A DNA stretch of 40,304 nt from Actinomycetota bacterium (GTDB taxonomy: Bacteria > Actinomycetota > AC-67), in contig JBBDRM010000052.1 of assembly GCA_040905475.1 (NCBI GenBank), positions 1-40,304 of the forward strand. The letters run 5' to 3'. Below the pieces are notes generated by a model, which saw only the letters and a program-made list of their open reading frames with translations, had not been told where the DNA came from and searched no databases. Shown piece after piece: positions 6,977 to 14,601 of this stretch; positions within the stretch are counted from its first letter, which is position 1; each line of letters begins with the position of its first letter. The position numbers and the translations under genes are program-made.

Positions 6977-8899
6977 ATGGAGGACTTTCTCCGCACTCTC
7001 CTCATCGGGCTCGCGACCGGAAGCGTCTACGCCCTCGCCTCCGTCGGCCTGGTTCTCACCTACAAGACGTCGCGGATCCTGAACCTCGGGTACGGCGCGC
7101 TCGCCATGTTCACGACCTTCGTGTACTGGCAGCTCACCGTCCAGTGGGGCGTGCCCCTTTGGCTGTCGGCGCTGATCGTGATCCTGGTGATCGCGCCGCT
7201 GCTCGGCCTCTTCCTCGACGCCCAGCTCTTCCGGCGCTTGGAAGGCCAGCCGATCGTCATCGGCCTGATCGCGACCGTGGGCTTGAGCGTTCTCCTGCAG
7301 GGGATCGTGATCAAGATCTGGACGGCCGAGACGCGGACGGTGCCGTCGCTGTTCCCGCAGACCCCGATCAAGATCGTGGGCGGCGCCACGCTCGGCACCG
7401 ATCAGGTGCTGATCTTGGTGATCTCCCTCGGAGCCGCAGCGGCGCTCGCGGCGATGCTCCGGTTCACGCGCATCGGGGTTGCGTTCCGCGCGGTGGTCGA
7501 CAACCGAGCGGTCGCCGGGCTGATGTCGATCAACACCAACCTCATCTCCGGGCTCGCATGGGCGCTCGGCACGTCGTTCGCCGCGCTCACCGGCATCCTG
7601 CTGGCGCCCCGCCTCTTCCTCGACCCGATCACGTTGCCGTTCTTCATCATCGCCTTCCTGCTCGGCGCCGCCATCGTCGGATACCTCGAGAGCATGCCGC
7701 TCGCGTTCGCCGGCGGTTTGCTGATCGGCGTCGCCCAGGCGTTCCTGGTCCAGTACGGAACCTTCCGAGGGGTGATCGGGAACCTGGACAACGCAACCCC
7801 GTTTCTGATCGTGACGATCATGCTGTTGTTCGCCCCTCGCAGGCTCCGCCGGGCTGCGACGGGAGGCAGCTTCGTCGTCCGCACCCGGGAGCTGGCCGAG
7901 CACGCATCCCCTGTGGCTCGCATGGGCGTGGCGGTCGCCCTGTTCTCGTTCATCGCGCTGTTCCCGGTGCTCTCGGATTCGATCTCGTGGCAGAGATCGC
8001 TGACGTTCGGCCTCATCCACGCGCTGATCTTCCTGTCGCTCGTGATCCTGACGGGTTTCTCGGGGCAGATCTCCCTCGGGCACACCGCGTTCCTCGGCAT
8101 CGCGTCCTTTTCCGCCGCGCACTTCGTGTCGGACCTCGGCTGGCCGGTCTGGCTCGCGTTCATCGTCGGCGCCTTCGCGGCGGTTCCGGCGGGCGCGTTG
8201 CTCGGGTTGGTCGCCGTGCGCCTGCACGGCCTCTTCCTTGGTCTGGTGACGCTGGCCTTCGCCTTCATGGCGCACGACCTCTTCTTCACCGAGCCGTTCG
8301 TTTCGGGCCGTGAGGGTTCGGTGCGGCTGCCCCGGCCGCCGGGAGGGGAGAGCGATCTGGCGTTCTACTACGTCGTCTTGGCTTTTCTGGTGCTGTTCGT
8401 CGTCGTCGCGGCGAACCTCCGCTCCGGCCGGACCGGACGGGTGCTCGCCGCGCTCCGCGACAGCGAAACCGCCGGCCGTTCCCTCGGGATCAACGTCGTC
8501 AAGTACAAGGTGTTCATCTTCAGCCTGTCCGCCTTCATCGCAGCCTTCGGCGGGATCCTCGCGGGCATGCAGAAAGAAAGCGCGAACCGGCTCGACTTCA
8601 TCCCCTTCTACGCGATCGTCTATCTCACGGTGGCGGTGCTCGGCGGCGTGTTCCACATCGGAGGCGCGATCGCGGCCGGACTCTTCTACGGCCTCTACCG
8701 GCAGGTGTTTCGCAACGTCCCCTTCATGCTCGACATCCAGCTCATCCTGTTCGGCCTCGGCGCGACGCTCGCGCTGGCCCAGAACCCCGAGGGCATGTTC
8801 GGCGAGATGCGACGCGGGGGGAACGCCGTCCTGCGCGCGTTCGGCCACCGACGCCCACCGGCCGCCGAGCCGCTTCCCGTCGCCGGAGGCCGGGAATGA
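6977..8899 (+). CDS. Fused LivH-LivM branched-chain amino acid-type ABC permease
   Basis: 640 aa, about twice the size of one Liv permease. Residues 1 to about 287 are LivH-like (LLIGLATGSVYALASVGLVL, then SRILNLGYGALAMF), with multiple membrane helices. A basic linker (about 288-318) leads to a LivM-like half containing ILTGFSGQISLGHTAFLGI and, later, LRDSETAGRSLGINVVKYKV. A single polypeptide thus supplies both permease halves normally made from two genes, enforcing 1:1 stoichiometry. It ends in an ATGA overlap with livG. The substrate is probably an organic acid or amino acid delivered by the lipoprotein at 3236. Such fusions are known in actinobacteria and some proteobacteria. Confidence 0.9.
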   Translation: MEDFLRTLLIGLATGSVYALASVGLVLTYKTSRILNLGYGALAMFTTFVYWQLTVQWGVPLWLSALIVILVIAPLLGLFLDAQLFRRLEGQPIVIGLIATVGLSVLLQGIVIKIWTAETRTVPSLFPQTPIKIVGGATLGTDQVLILVISLGAAAALAAMLRFTRIGVAFRAVVDNRAVAGLMSINTNLISGLAWALGTSFAALTGILLAPRLFLDPITLPFFIIAFLLGAAIVGYLESMPLAFAGGLLIGVAQAFLVQYGTFRGVIGNLDNATPFLIVTIMLLFAPRRLRRAATGGSFVVRTRELAEHASPVARMGVAVALFSFIALFPVLSDSISWQRSLTFGLIHALIFLSLVILTGFSGQISLGHTAFLGIASFSAAHFVSDLGWPVWLAFIVGAFAAVPAGALLGLVAVRLHGLFLGLVTLAFAFMAHDLFFTEPFVSGREGSVRLPRPPGGESDLAFYYVVLAFLVLFVVVAANLRSGRTGRVLAALRDSETAGRSLGINVVKYKVFIFSLSAFIAAFGGILAGMQKESANRLDFIPFYAIVYLTVAVLGGVFHIGGAIAAGLFYGLYRQVFRNVPFMLDIQLILFGLGATLALAQNPEGMFGEMRRGGNAVLRAFGHRRPPAAEPLPVAGGRE

Positions 8900-9693
8900 G
8901 CACCCTCCGGACCGAAGACGTCACCGTGCGTTTCGGCGGGCTCGTCGCCGTCGACGGCGCGTCGATAACCGTAGGCGACGCCGGCTTCGTCGGGCTGATC
9001 GGCCCGAACGGCGCCGGGAAGACCACCATGTTCAACGCGATCTGCGGGTACATCGCCCCGGCTCGGGGCCGTGTAACCTTCGACGACCGCGACATCACCA
9101 CCATGGCGCCGTCTCGCCGGGCGAAGCTCGGGATCGGGCGCACGTTCCAGAAGCTCGAGCTGTTCCACCGCATGAGCGCCTTCGACAACCTCCTCGTCGC
9201 GGCCGAAACGGCGGCGAGCAAGCTCGACCTCGTCTCCGATCTCCTGCATCTGCCCCGCCGTCCGCGCGAGGAGCGGCGATGCACCGAGATCGCCGAGCGC
9301 GTGATGAACGAGCTCGGCCTGGGCTGGGCTCGCGACCGCCGCGCCTCGGACCTGCCCGTCGGTACCGCGCGGATCCTGGAGCTCGGCCGGGCGCTCTGCA
9401 CCGGCCCGAAGACGCTGTTGCTCGACGAGCCGTCGTCAGGGCTTGATTCCTCCGAGACGAGAGCGTTCGGCAAGCTGCTGCAGCGGATCAACGAGGAACG
9501 AGGCGTGAGCATCCTGCTCGTCGAGCACGACATGGATCTGGTGATGGAGGTCTGCAAGGAGATCTACGTGCTCGACTTCGGGCGCTTGATCGCGCACGGG
9601 ACGCCGAAGGAGATCGCCGGCAACCCCGCCGTCCGCACCGCTTATCTGGGAGAGGAGGACGATGCGACCCCTGCTCCGGCTGCGGAACGTTGA
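8896..9693 (+). CDS. livG: LivG-type ABC transporter ATP-binding protein
   Basis: 265 aa. Walker A is GPNGAGKT (residues 36-43), the Q-loop region is GIGRTFQKLELF, Walker B is LLLDEPSSGLD and the switch histidine is in LLVEHDMD. The ABC signature is unusual: where LivG proteins normally have a YG.QRRLE or SGGQ-like sequence, this reads LPVGTARILELGRAL, without the second Gly/Gln. The long insert after the Q-loop (AETAASKLDLVSDLLHLP) is typical of LivG. Its start overlaps the permease stop by 4 nt and its 3' end overlaps livF by 32 nt, so the three are translationally coupled. It powers the import complex with LivF. Confidence 0.88.
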   Translation: MSTLRTEDVTVRFGGLVAVDGASITVGDAGFVGLIGPNGAGKTTMFNAICGYIAPARGRVTFDDRDITTMAPSRRAKLGIGRTFQKLELFHRMSAFDNLLVAAETAASKLDLVSDLLHLPRRPREERRCTEIAERVMNELGLGWARDRRASDLPVGTARILELGRALCTGPKTLLLDEPSSGLDSSETRAFGKLLQRINEERGVSILLVEHDMDLVMEVCKEIYVLDFGRLIAHGTPKEIAGNPAVRTAYLGEEDDATPAPAAER

Positions 9694-10390
9694 CGCAAGC
9701 TACGGGCGCTTCGTCGCGCTCTCGAACGTGTCGCTCGTCGTCCCCGAAGGCGCCGTCGTCGCACTGCTCGGCCCGAACGGCGCCGGGAAGACCACGATGC
9801 TCCGCACGATCTCGGGGATGCTCCCTGCCGCTGCGGGCGAGATCACGTTCGACGGAGCGCGGATCGACCGCCTTGCCGACCATCGGATCGCGAAGCTGGG
9901 ACTCGCGCACATCCCCGAAGGGCGCGGTATCTTCCCCGGCCTCACGGTGCGCGAGAACCTGCTCATGGCGAGCCACGCCGGACGCAACGGCGGCGATCGC
10001 CTGGGCCGCGTGTTCGAGCTCTTCCCGGTGCTCGAGAGCCGTCGGTCGCAGACGGCCGGCACGCTTTCGGGCGGGGAGCAGCAGATGCTCTCACTCGCGC
10101 GCGCGGTCATCACCGACCCGCGGATGCTGATGATCGACGAGCTGTCGCTCGGCCTGGCGCCCCGGCTCGTGTCACAGCTCTTCGACAACGTGCAAGCGAT
10201 CCGCGAGTACGGTACGACGATCCTGCTCGTCGAGCAGTACGTCCGTCACGCGCTGCGCCTCGCCGACATCGTGGTGATCCTGCACAAGGGGAAGGTTCGG
10301 TTCATCGGCGAGCCCGGCGAGCTGCAGCACGACGAGACGCTGGTCGAGTCCTACCTGGGAACGTCGGGCGCCGAGAGCCTCTCGTCCTAA
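9662..10390 (+). CDS. livF: LivF-type ABC transporter ATP-binding protein
   Basis: 242 aa. Walker A GPNGAGKT (residues 37-44), signature LSGGEQQMLSLARA, Walker B MLMIDELSLGLAP and switch LLVEQYV are all intact, so this subunit has the canonical signature that LivG lacks. The ATG at 9662 follows a strong GAGGAGG within the end of livG and overlaps it by 32 nt. It completes the set binding protein, fused permease, LivG and LivF. It is the last gene of the operon; a hairpin (10430-10459) lies in the convergent gap beyond. Confidence 0.9.
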   Translation: MRPLLRLRNVDASYGRFVALSNVSLVVPEGAVVALLGPNGAGKTTMLRTISGMLPAAAGEITFDGARIDRLADHRIAKLGLAHIPEGRGIFPGLTVRENLLMASHAGRNGGDRLGRVFELFPVLESRRSQTAGTLSGGEQQMLSLARAVITDPRMLMIDELSLGLAPRLVSQLFDNVQAIREYGTTILLVEQYVRHALRLADIVVILHKGKVRFIGEPGELQHDETLVESYLGTSGAESLSS

Positions 10391-10429
10391 CGAAGGATCG
10401 CGCAGTCCGCCGGCACCTCTCGCGGGCCC

Positions 10430-10459
10430 GTCGGACAAGGCGACGTCAACTTGTCTGAC
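10430..10459. terminator. Candidate bidirectional terminator hairpin between convergent operons
   Basis: GTCGGACAAG (10430-10439) and CTTGTCTGAC (10450-10459) pair over 10 bp with one G-T pair and a 10-nt loop, GCGACGTCAA. It lies in the 105-nt gap between the 3' ends of livF (plus) and the crotonase gene (minus). There is no T-run on either side, so it may be a structure-only terminator or an RNA stability element. Confidence 0.45.
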
Positions 10460-10495
10460 ACCGCTCGAGCGCACATGTGGACCCAAAGATCACGG

Positions 10496-11305
10496 TCAGC
10501 GCAGGCGCCACTTCGGGCGGTCGCCGCGCTCGAACGAGCGCTGGCCTTCGCGCAGCGAGTCCTGGTTGGTGCCCATCTTCACGTACGTGTAGCCGAGCTC
10601 GAGCGCCTGCGAGCGCGGCAGGTCGCGAGCGGCCCACAGGGCACGCAAGGTGCCCTGCACCGCGAGCGGCGGCTTCTCGGCGATGCGCTCGGCGACCCAG
10701 CCGGCCGCCTCGGGAAGCTGTTCGAGCGGCACGACCTCGCTTACGAGCCCGATCTCGTAGGCGCGCTTGGCCGACAGCCGCTCGTCGTTGCCGAGCAGCT
10801 GCATCCGCACGACCTCGCCGAACGGCATCTTGTAGACCATGTGCATCGACTCGAAGGACGCGGTCATCCCGTAGGTGACGTGCGGATCGAAGAAGGTCGC
10901 GTTCTCGGACGCGACGATGATGTCGCACTCGCCGAGCATGTAGAAGGCGCCGCCGCACGCGATCCCGTTGACCGCGGCGATGACCGGCTTCCACAGATCG
11001 TTGGTCTTCGGGCCGACCGCTTCGCCGGGATCGTCGAACATGAACGGCGAGTCGCCGGGCGATCCGACCGGCTTGTCGTCTCGGTCGGTGACCGCCTCCA
11101 TCCGGTCGATGCCGGTGCAGAACGCTTTCTCGCCGGCTCCGGTGAGCACCGCGACGCGGATCGCGTCGTTGCCCCGCAGCGACCGCCACACCTCCGATAG
11201 CTCGCCCATCATCACGCCGTTGAACGCGTTGAGCTTGTCGGGCCGGTTGAGCGTCACCCACGCGACCGCGTCGCGCTCCTCGTAGATCAGCGTCTCGTAA
11301 GCCAT
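10496..11305 (-). CDS. Enoyl-CoA hydratase/isomerase (crotonase) family protein with altered active-site glutamates
   Basis: 269 aa of the crotonase fold: VAWVTLNRPDKLNAFN, an oxyanion-hole segment KPVIAAVNGIACGGAFYML, and the C-terminal trimerisation region. Aligned by eye to rat mitochondrial hydratase, the residue equal to Glu144 is His (FFDPHVTYG) and that equal to Glu164 is Arg (VVRMQLLG). Classic syn-hydration is therefore doubtful. Other crotonase reactions (isomerase, hydrolase, ring cleavage) or a CoA-thioester-binding role are alternatives. I chose the ATG at 11305, 10 nt downstream of the ligase gene it follows on the minus strand; the frame is open further upstream but that overlaps the ligase. 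The residue assignments come from an unaided alignment. Confidence 0.83.
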   Translation of the reverse strand: MAYETLIYEERDAVAWVTLNRPDKLNAFNGVMMGELSEVWRSLRGNDAIRVAVLTGAGEKAFCTGIDRMEAVTDRDDKPVGSPGDSPFMFDDPGEAVGPKTNDLWKPVIAAVNGIACGGAFYMLGECDIIVASENATFFDPHVTYGMTASFESMHMVYKMPFGEVVRMQLLGNDERLSAKRAYEIGLVSEVVPLEQLPEAAGWVAERIAEKPPLAVQGTLRALWAARDLPRSQALELGYTYVKMGTNQDSLREGQRSFERGDRPKWRLR

Positions 11306-11315
11306 CGGCGGAACC

Positions 11316-12551
11316 CTACTCGTCCACCACGGGCGCGGGCTTGTACGCCGGTCGCGGCAATGCGCCCGCTTCGAGCAGCTCCAGCCGGACCGGTACGCCG
11401 AGCCCTTCCTCGAGGCCCGACGCGACGCCCCGCTCCAGCCCGGGGCCCGGCTGCGTGGTCTCCACCCGGACGCGCAGGACCGACGTGTCGGCCGTGCGCA
11501 CGAGCTGGTACTCGACCGCCGGCCGGGCGACTTCCTCGATGCCTCGGAGCACGAGCCACACGTCCATCGGGAGGAGCTCGCGCTCCCCTGCTCGAACGAC
11601 GTCCTTCGCGCGGCCGTCCCAGAACGCACGAAGGTGCGTCTCGCCGCACGGGCATGGTGAGCGGTCGAGCCGCACCAGGTCTTCGAGGTCGTAGCGGAGC
11701 AGGAAATTGTCCTTCGTCAGCGTCGTGACGACCAACGAGCCGCGCTCACCGTCCGGCACCTGCTCGCCGGTCGCCGGGTCGACAGCCTCCACGATCGCCT
11801 CGTCCTCGCACACGTGCGCGCCGTTCATCTCGGCGCACGCGGAGCCGAGGAACGCGAAGCACTCGAGCCCGGCCGACACGGTACGCCACGGCGGTAGCTC
11901 TCCGGGGGGCGGCATCCCCAGATCCGCGGCCGGGTCGAGCCCCATCTCCTTGGCGGTCTCCCAGAAGGTGTGGAGCGCCGGTCCGAACATCTCGTAGTGG
12001 TGCGGCTTCATCTCCCGCCACAACGTGACGGCACGTTCCGCGTCGGCCTTCGACATCGGCGGGCCGACCGAGACGTTGAGGCACCCGTACGCCTCGATCG
12101 CACCCCCGAGCAGCGCCGCGCCGCCGTTCAGGCCACCGGGGTGCGCGTGCGTGATGATCTCGCCGGGCACGTAGCCCTGGCGGGCGAACGACCGGCACGC
12201 GGCGTCGTACTCCACCGACAGGTCGTGGGGCGTGAACAAGGTGATCGTCGGTCGTCCGGTGGTGCCGGTGGAAGTCGAAAGGCGCACCGAACGCTCGATG
12301 GATGCGCCGCGGTAGTCCCCCAACGGCGGGACCGAATCCTCGGAATCGCGGAGATCCTGCTTCGTGATACGCGGCACGCGGAGCAGATCATCGAGCGACT
12401 TTACGTCGTCGGCGCCGATCCCCGCGCTCTCGAGTATCCGTCGGAAGAACGGCACGTCGAACGAGCGCTCGACGAGCGCGCGGAGCCGTATCTCTTGGAG
12501 GATGCGGATCTCATGCCTCGGGAGCGTCTGGATGTCGGGACGGTAGAACAC
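11316..12551 (-). CDS. PaaK-like phenylacetate-CoA ligase family protein
   Basis: 411 aa from a GTG at 12551. Unlike the ligase at 359, it keeps a phosphate loop, LSTSTGTTGRPT (residues 91-102). Other family marks are the N-terminal ERSFDVPFFRRILESAGI, the FLGSACAEMNG adenine-site region, and DRSPCPCGETHLRAFWDGR followed by a C-terminal lid. It should form an acyl adenylate and CoA thioester from an aromatic or alicyclic acid. A TAGACT hexamer (12558-12563, minus strand) lies 6 nt before the GTG with no Shine-Dalgarno, which fits a leaderless transcript. It forms an operon with the crotonase-like gene 10 nt downstream. Confidence 0.83.
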   Translation of the reverse strand: MFYRPDIQTLPRHEIRILQEIRLRALVERSFDVPFFRRILESAGIGADDVKSLDDLLRVPRITKQDLRDSEDSVPPLGDYRGASIERSVRLSTSTGTTGRPTITLFTPHDLSVEYDAACRSFARQGYVPGEIITHAHPGGLNGGAALLGGAIEAYGCLNVSVGPPMSKADAERAVTLWREMKPHHYEMFGPALHTFWETAKEMGLDPAADLGMPPPGELPPWRTVSAGLECFAFLGSACAEMNGAHVCEDEAIVEAVDPATGEQVPDGERGSLVVTTLTKDNFLLRYDLEDLVRLDRSPCPCGETHLRAFWDGRAKDVVRAGERELLPMDVWLVLRGIEEVARPAVEYQLVRTADTSVLRVRVETTQPGPGLERGVASGLEEGLGVPVRLELLEAGALPRPAYKPAPVVDE

Positions 12552-12557
12552 GCGGGG

Positions 12558-12563
12558 AGTCTA
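12558..12563 (-). promoter_or_regulatory. Candidate leaderless -10 element (TAGACT) of the second PaaK-like ligase
   Basis: On the minus strand TAGACT is followed by 6 nt and then the GTG start at 12551. The TANNNT pattern at this distance is the usual mark of leaderless actinobacterial promoters. No convincing -35 hexamer is seen. Confidence 0.45.
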
Positions 12564-12648
12564 GCCCGAACAAGCAGTTGGCCTCATGGTTCGCGATCGA
12601 GTCGCATTCGGGCGCGCGGCACGCACCTCCGTGCTATTTCCTGCCGCA

Positions 12649-13593
12649 ATGAGTCGCGCACACGACGACTCCGCGCAACGGGAAGGGTTCGACAAGCGCA
12701 TCGCGCAGGTGGCCGCTTCGCAGCACGGCGCCTTCAGCCGTGAGCAAGCGCTGCACGCCGGAGCTACGAAGGATGTGATCTACCGTCGAGTGAAGCGCGG
12801 TCGCTGGGAGCACGTCGGCCCGAGCGTCTATCGCATCGCCGGAGGCGTCGCGTCGTGGCGCCAATCGCTGCTCGTGGCGTGTCTATCCTGGGGTGAGGGA
12901 GCCGTTGTCTCGCATCGCGGGGGCGCGCCTCTATGGAAGCTGGCCGGCTTCGCCCCCGGGCCGGTCGAGTTGACGGTCCCCCGAAGCCGTCACCGTGCCG
13001 CTCCCGGGATCGTGCACCGGGGCTGGCTCCCCGCCGTCGACGTAACGGTGGTAGACGCGATCCCGGCGACGACGCCGGCGCGGACGCTCATCGACCTTGC
13101 GTCGGTGGTCCCGCTCGAGGCCGTGGAGGAGGCGCTGGACGACGCACTCCGCAGAGGGATCGTCTCGATCCCCCGGCTCCACTGGCGACTTAGAGAACTG
13201 CGGCGTCGGGGACGTCCCGGGATCACGGTGATGCGCCGCCTGCTCGAAGAACGCGACCGGTCGGCGCCCGTGCCCGACAGCGTGTTCGAGCGGAGGCTGC
13301 TCCGGACGCTTCGGCGAGGCGGCCTCCCGGAACCCGTGCTCCAGTACGAGGTCCGGATCGGAGCCCGGCTCGTCGCCGCGATCGACTTCGCTTACCCGTC
13401 CGTCCGCCTCGCGATCGAGGCCGACGGGTACCGCTGGCACTCAGGGCGCGGCCGGTGGGACCGCGACCGAGCGCGTGGGAACCAGCTCACCCTTCTCGGC
13501 TGGCGCGTCATCCACGTCACCTGGACGGATCTGACACAGCGACCGGCGACCGTGATCGAGGCAGTTCGAACGGGGTTGACCGCGCCGCGGTGA
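12649..13593 (+). CDS. AbiEi-like N-terminal domain plus DUF559 endonuclease-fold protein
   Basis: 314 aa from the ATG at 12649; a longer start at 12586 is possible. The N terminus (FDKRIAQVAASQHGAFSREQALHAG, then RRVKRGRWEHVGPSVYRI) is the winged-helix AbiEi-antitoxin type. The C terminus (VRLAIEADGYRWHSGRGRWDRDRARGNQL, then GWRVIHVTWTDL) is the DUF559/Vsr-like nuclease fold with the E-D...H pattern. Proteins of this layout are abundant as solitary genes in actinobacteria and have no established function; defence or DNA repair is often guessed. No AbiEii toxin gene is next to it, so a toxin-antitoxin role is not supported here. It is flanked by unrelated metabolic genes on the opposite strand. 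Confidence 0.8.
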   Translation: MSRAHDDSAQREGFDKRIAQVAASQHGAFSREQALHAGATKDVIYRRVKRGRWEHVGPSVYRIAGGVASWRQSLLVACLSWGEGAVVSHRGGAPLWKLAGFAPGPVELTVPRSRHRAAPGIVHRGWLPAVDVTVVDAIPATTPARTLIDLASVVPLEAVEEALDDALRRGIVSIPRLHWRLRELRRRGRPGITVMRRLLEERDRSAPVPDSVFERRLLRTLRRGGLPEPVLQYEVRIGARLVAAIDFAYPSVRLAIEADGYRWHSGRGRWDRDRARGNQLTLLGWRVIHVTWTDLTQRPATVIEAVRTGLTAPR

Positions 13594-13623
13594 CCCTCAG
13601 GGGGGACGTGCTGCGCGGGCGGG

Positions 13624-14061
13624 CTAGCCCCGGCTCGGAAGCGCCGCCGTCGCGGTGCCGGTGACGATGACCGCGCCCTGATCGTCGGTGACCTTGAGCT
13701 CCGCGTCGATGCGCTTCTCGTCCTTCTCCTTGTACTTGCGCGTCACCTTCGCCGTCAGCGTCAGCGTACGTCCCGGGTAGAGCTGCCCCTTGAACTGGAC
13801 GCCGTACTTGCGGAGGTTCCCGACGCCGACCCAGTCGGCCAGGTAGTGGCCGAGGACGCCGGCGGTGAACATGCCGTGGCCGAACACGCTCGGGTAGCCG
13901 ACCTTGGTCGCGACCGTGTCGTCGTGGTGCATCGGATTGAAGTCACCCGACGCGCCCGCGTAGCGAACGAAGTGCGACCGCGACACGTTCTCGACCGGCG
14001 GCCAGTCGCTGATCTCGTCGCCTTCCTGAACGTCCTCGAAATGGATGTTGATCCGCTCCAT
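13624..14061 (-). CDS. MaoC-like (R)-hydratase subunit, HadB-type
   Basis: 145 aa hot-dog-fold protein. It carries the hydratase-2 motif YAGASGDFNPMHHDD with the catalytic Asp and His, followed by GHGMFTAGVLGHYL. This is the catalytic subunit pattern of HadB-like dehydratases. The ATG at 14061 sits 12 nt after the stop of the partner gene at 14073, with GGAG before it. Together with the upstream subunit it should hydrate or dehydrate an enoyl-/3-hydroxyacyl thioester. In actinobacteria such pairs act in beta-oxidation of sterol or branched acids as well as in mycolate synthesis; the degradation context here favours the former. Confidence 0.87.
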   Translation of the reverse strand: MERINIHFEDVQEGDEISDWPPVENVSRSHFVRYAGASGDFNPMHHDDTVATKVGYPSVFGHGMFTAGVLGHYLADWVGVGNLRKYGVQFKGQLYPGRTLTLTAKVTRKYKEKDEKRIDAELKVTDDQGAVIVTGTATAALPSRG

Positions 14062-14072
14062 GATCTCCGCTC

Positions 14073-14516
14073 CTAGCTCGCTGCTTTGGACGTCTGCACG
14101 AGGATCGTGCGGGCGATCAGAACGTCCTCGCCGCGCTGGTTCGTGAACGTCGTCTCGGAGGTTACGAACGTGAGCGTCCCCCCGCGCTTCCCCTCTTTCT
14201 CGTACACGTCCGAGATGCGCGAACGGGTCGAGAGCTTGTCGCCTTCCTTGATCTCGCCGAGATACTCGTACTCCTGCCCGCCGTGCAGGACGCGCAGCAG
14301 ATCGAGGCCGAGCTTCGACAGTCCCGAGCCCTGCCCGCCCGAGGGAGCCGGCCAGTGGGCCATCGCCATCGTGAACGTCGGTGGCACCGGTGGATCGTCG
14401 CCTTCGTACGCGGGATCGTCGTCGAGGATCGCCTTGGCGAACTCGCGGATCTTGCCGCGCTCGACCATCATCCACGACCCGCCCATCTCGGTACCGACGA
14501 TGGATTTGTCGACCAT
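14073..14516 (-). CDS. MaoC-like N-terminal dehydratase subunit, HadA-type
   Basis: 147 aa, related to the MaoC N-terminal hot-dog domain: VPPTFTMAMAHW near residue 45, VLHGGQEYEYLGEIKEGDKLSTRSRISDVYEKEGKRGG in the middle (broken here as VLHGGQEYEY and GDKLSTRSRISDVYEKEG) and TFTNQRGEDVLIARTILVQ at the end. It lacks the full Asp/His motif of the partner gene, as expected of a substrate-binding subunit in a HadAB-like heterodimer. A GGAGGG lies before its ATG at 14516. Its promoter region, shared with the divergent crotonase, contains an inverted repeat at 14537-14560 overlapping a TATGCT hexamer. Confidence 0.83.
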   Translation of the reverse strand: MVDKSIVGTEMGGSWMMVERGKIREFAKAILDDDPAYEGDDPPVPPTFTMAMAHWPAPSGGQGSGLSKLGLDLLRVLHGGQEYEYLGEIKEGDKLSTRSRISDVYEKEGKRGGTLTFVTSETTFTNQRGEDVLIARTILVQTSKAAS

Positions 14517-14536
14517 GAGCCACCCTCCTGAAGATG

Positions 14537-14560
14537 TAGGCTGACGCGAGAGTCAGCATA
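14537..14560. promoter_or_regulatory. Inverted-repeat operator between the dehydratase pair and the crotonase operon
   Basis: TAGGCTGAC (14537-14545) and GTCAGCATA (14552-14560) are 9-bp arms with one mismatch around a 6-nt centre, GCGAGA. On the minus strand the outer end forms TATGCT, a candidate -10 for the dehydratase genes, so a bound repressor would block it. It is in the 85-bp gap between divergent genes. A TetR-type regulator is plausible. The CTGAC/GTCAG half-sites resemble those near 29870 but the spacing differs. Confidence 0.55.
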
Positions 14561-14601
14561 CCGGTGCCCTCACCGGACCCCGAAACCGAAAGGATCGAAC
14601 C

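Noticed and set aside
5984-8848. Long open frame on the minus strand opposite the Pro-rich gene and the permease
   Set aside because: It is antisense to two well-supported genes, has Arg/Glu/Asp/Gln-biased low-complexity content typical of a GC-rich shadow frame, and has no recognisable domain.
9662-9693. Possible frameshift at the livG/livF junction
   Set aside because: Both proteins are complete with all motifs and the 32-nt overlap has a strong GAGGAGG for livF, so it is a normal overlap.
9025-9810. Repeated nearly identical stretch encoding Walker A in livG and livF
   Set aside because: The match is confined to the conserved GPNGAGKT codons and is explained by shared protein motif and codon bias.
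12649-13593. Toxin-antitoxin pair involving the AbiEi-like gene
   Set aside because: No AbiEii-type toxin gene is adjacent and the flanking genes are metabolic on the opposite strand.
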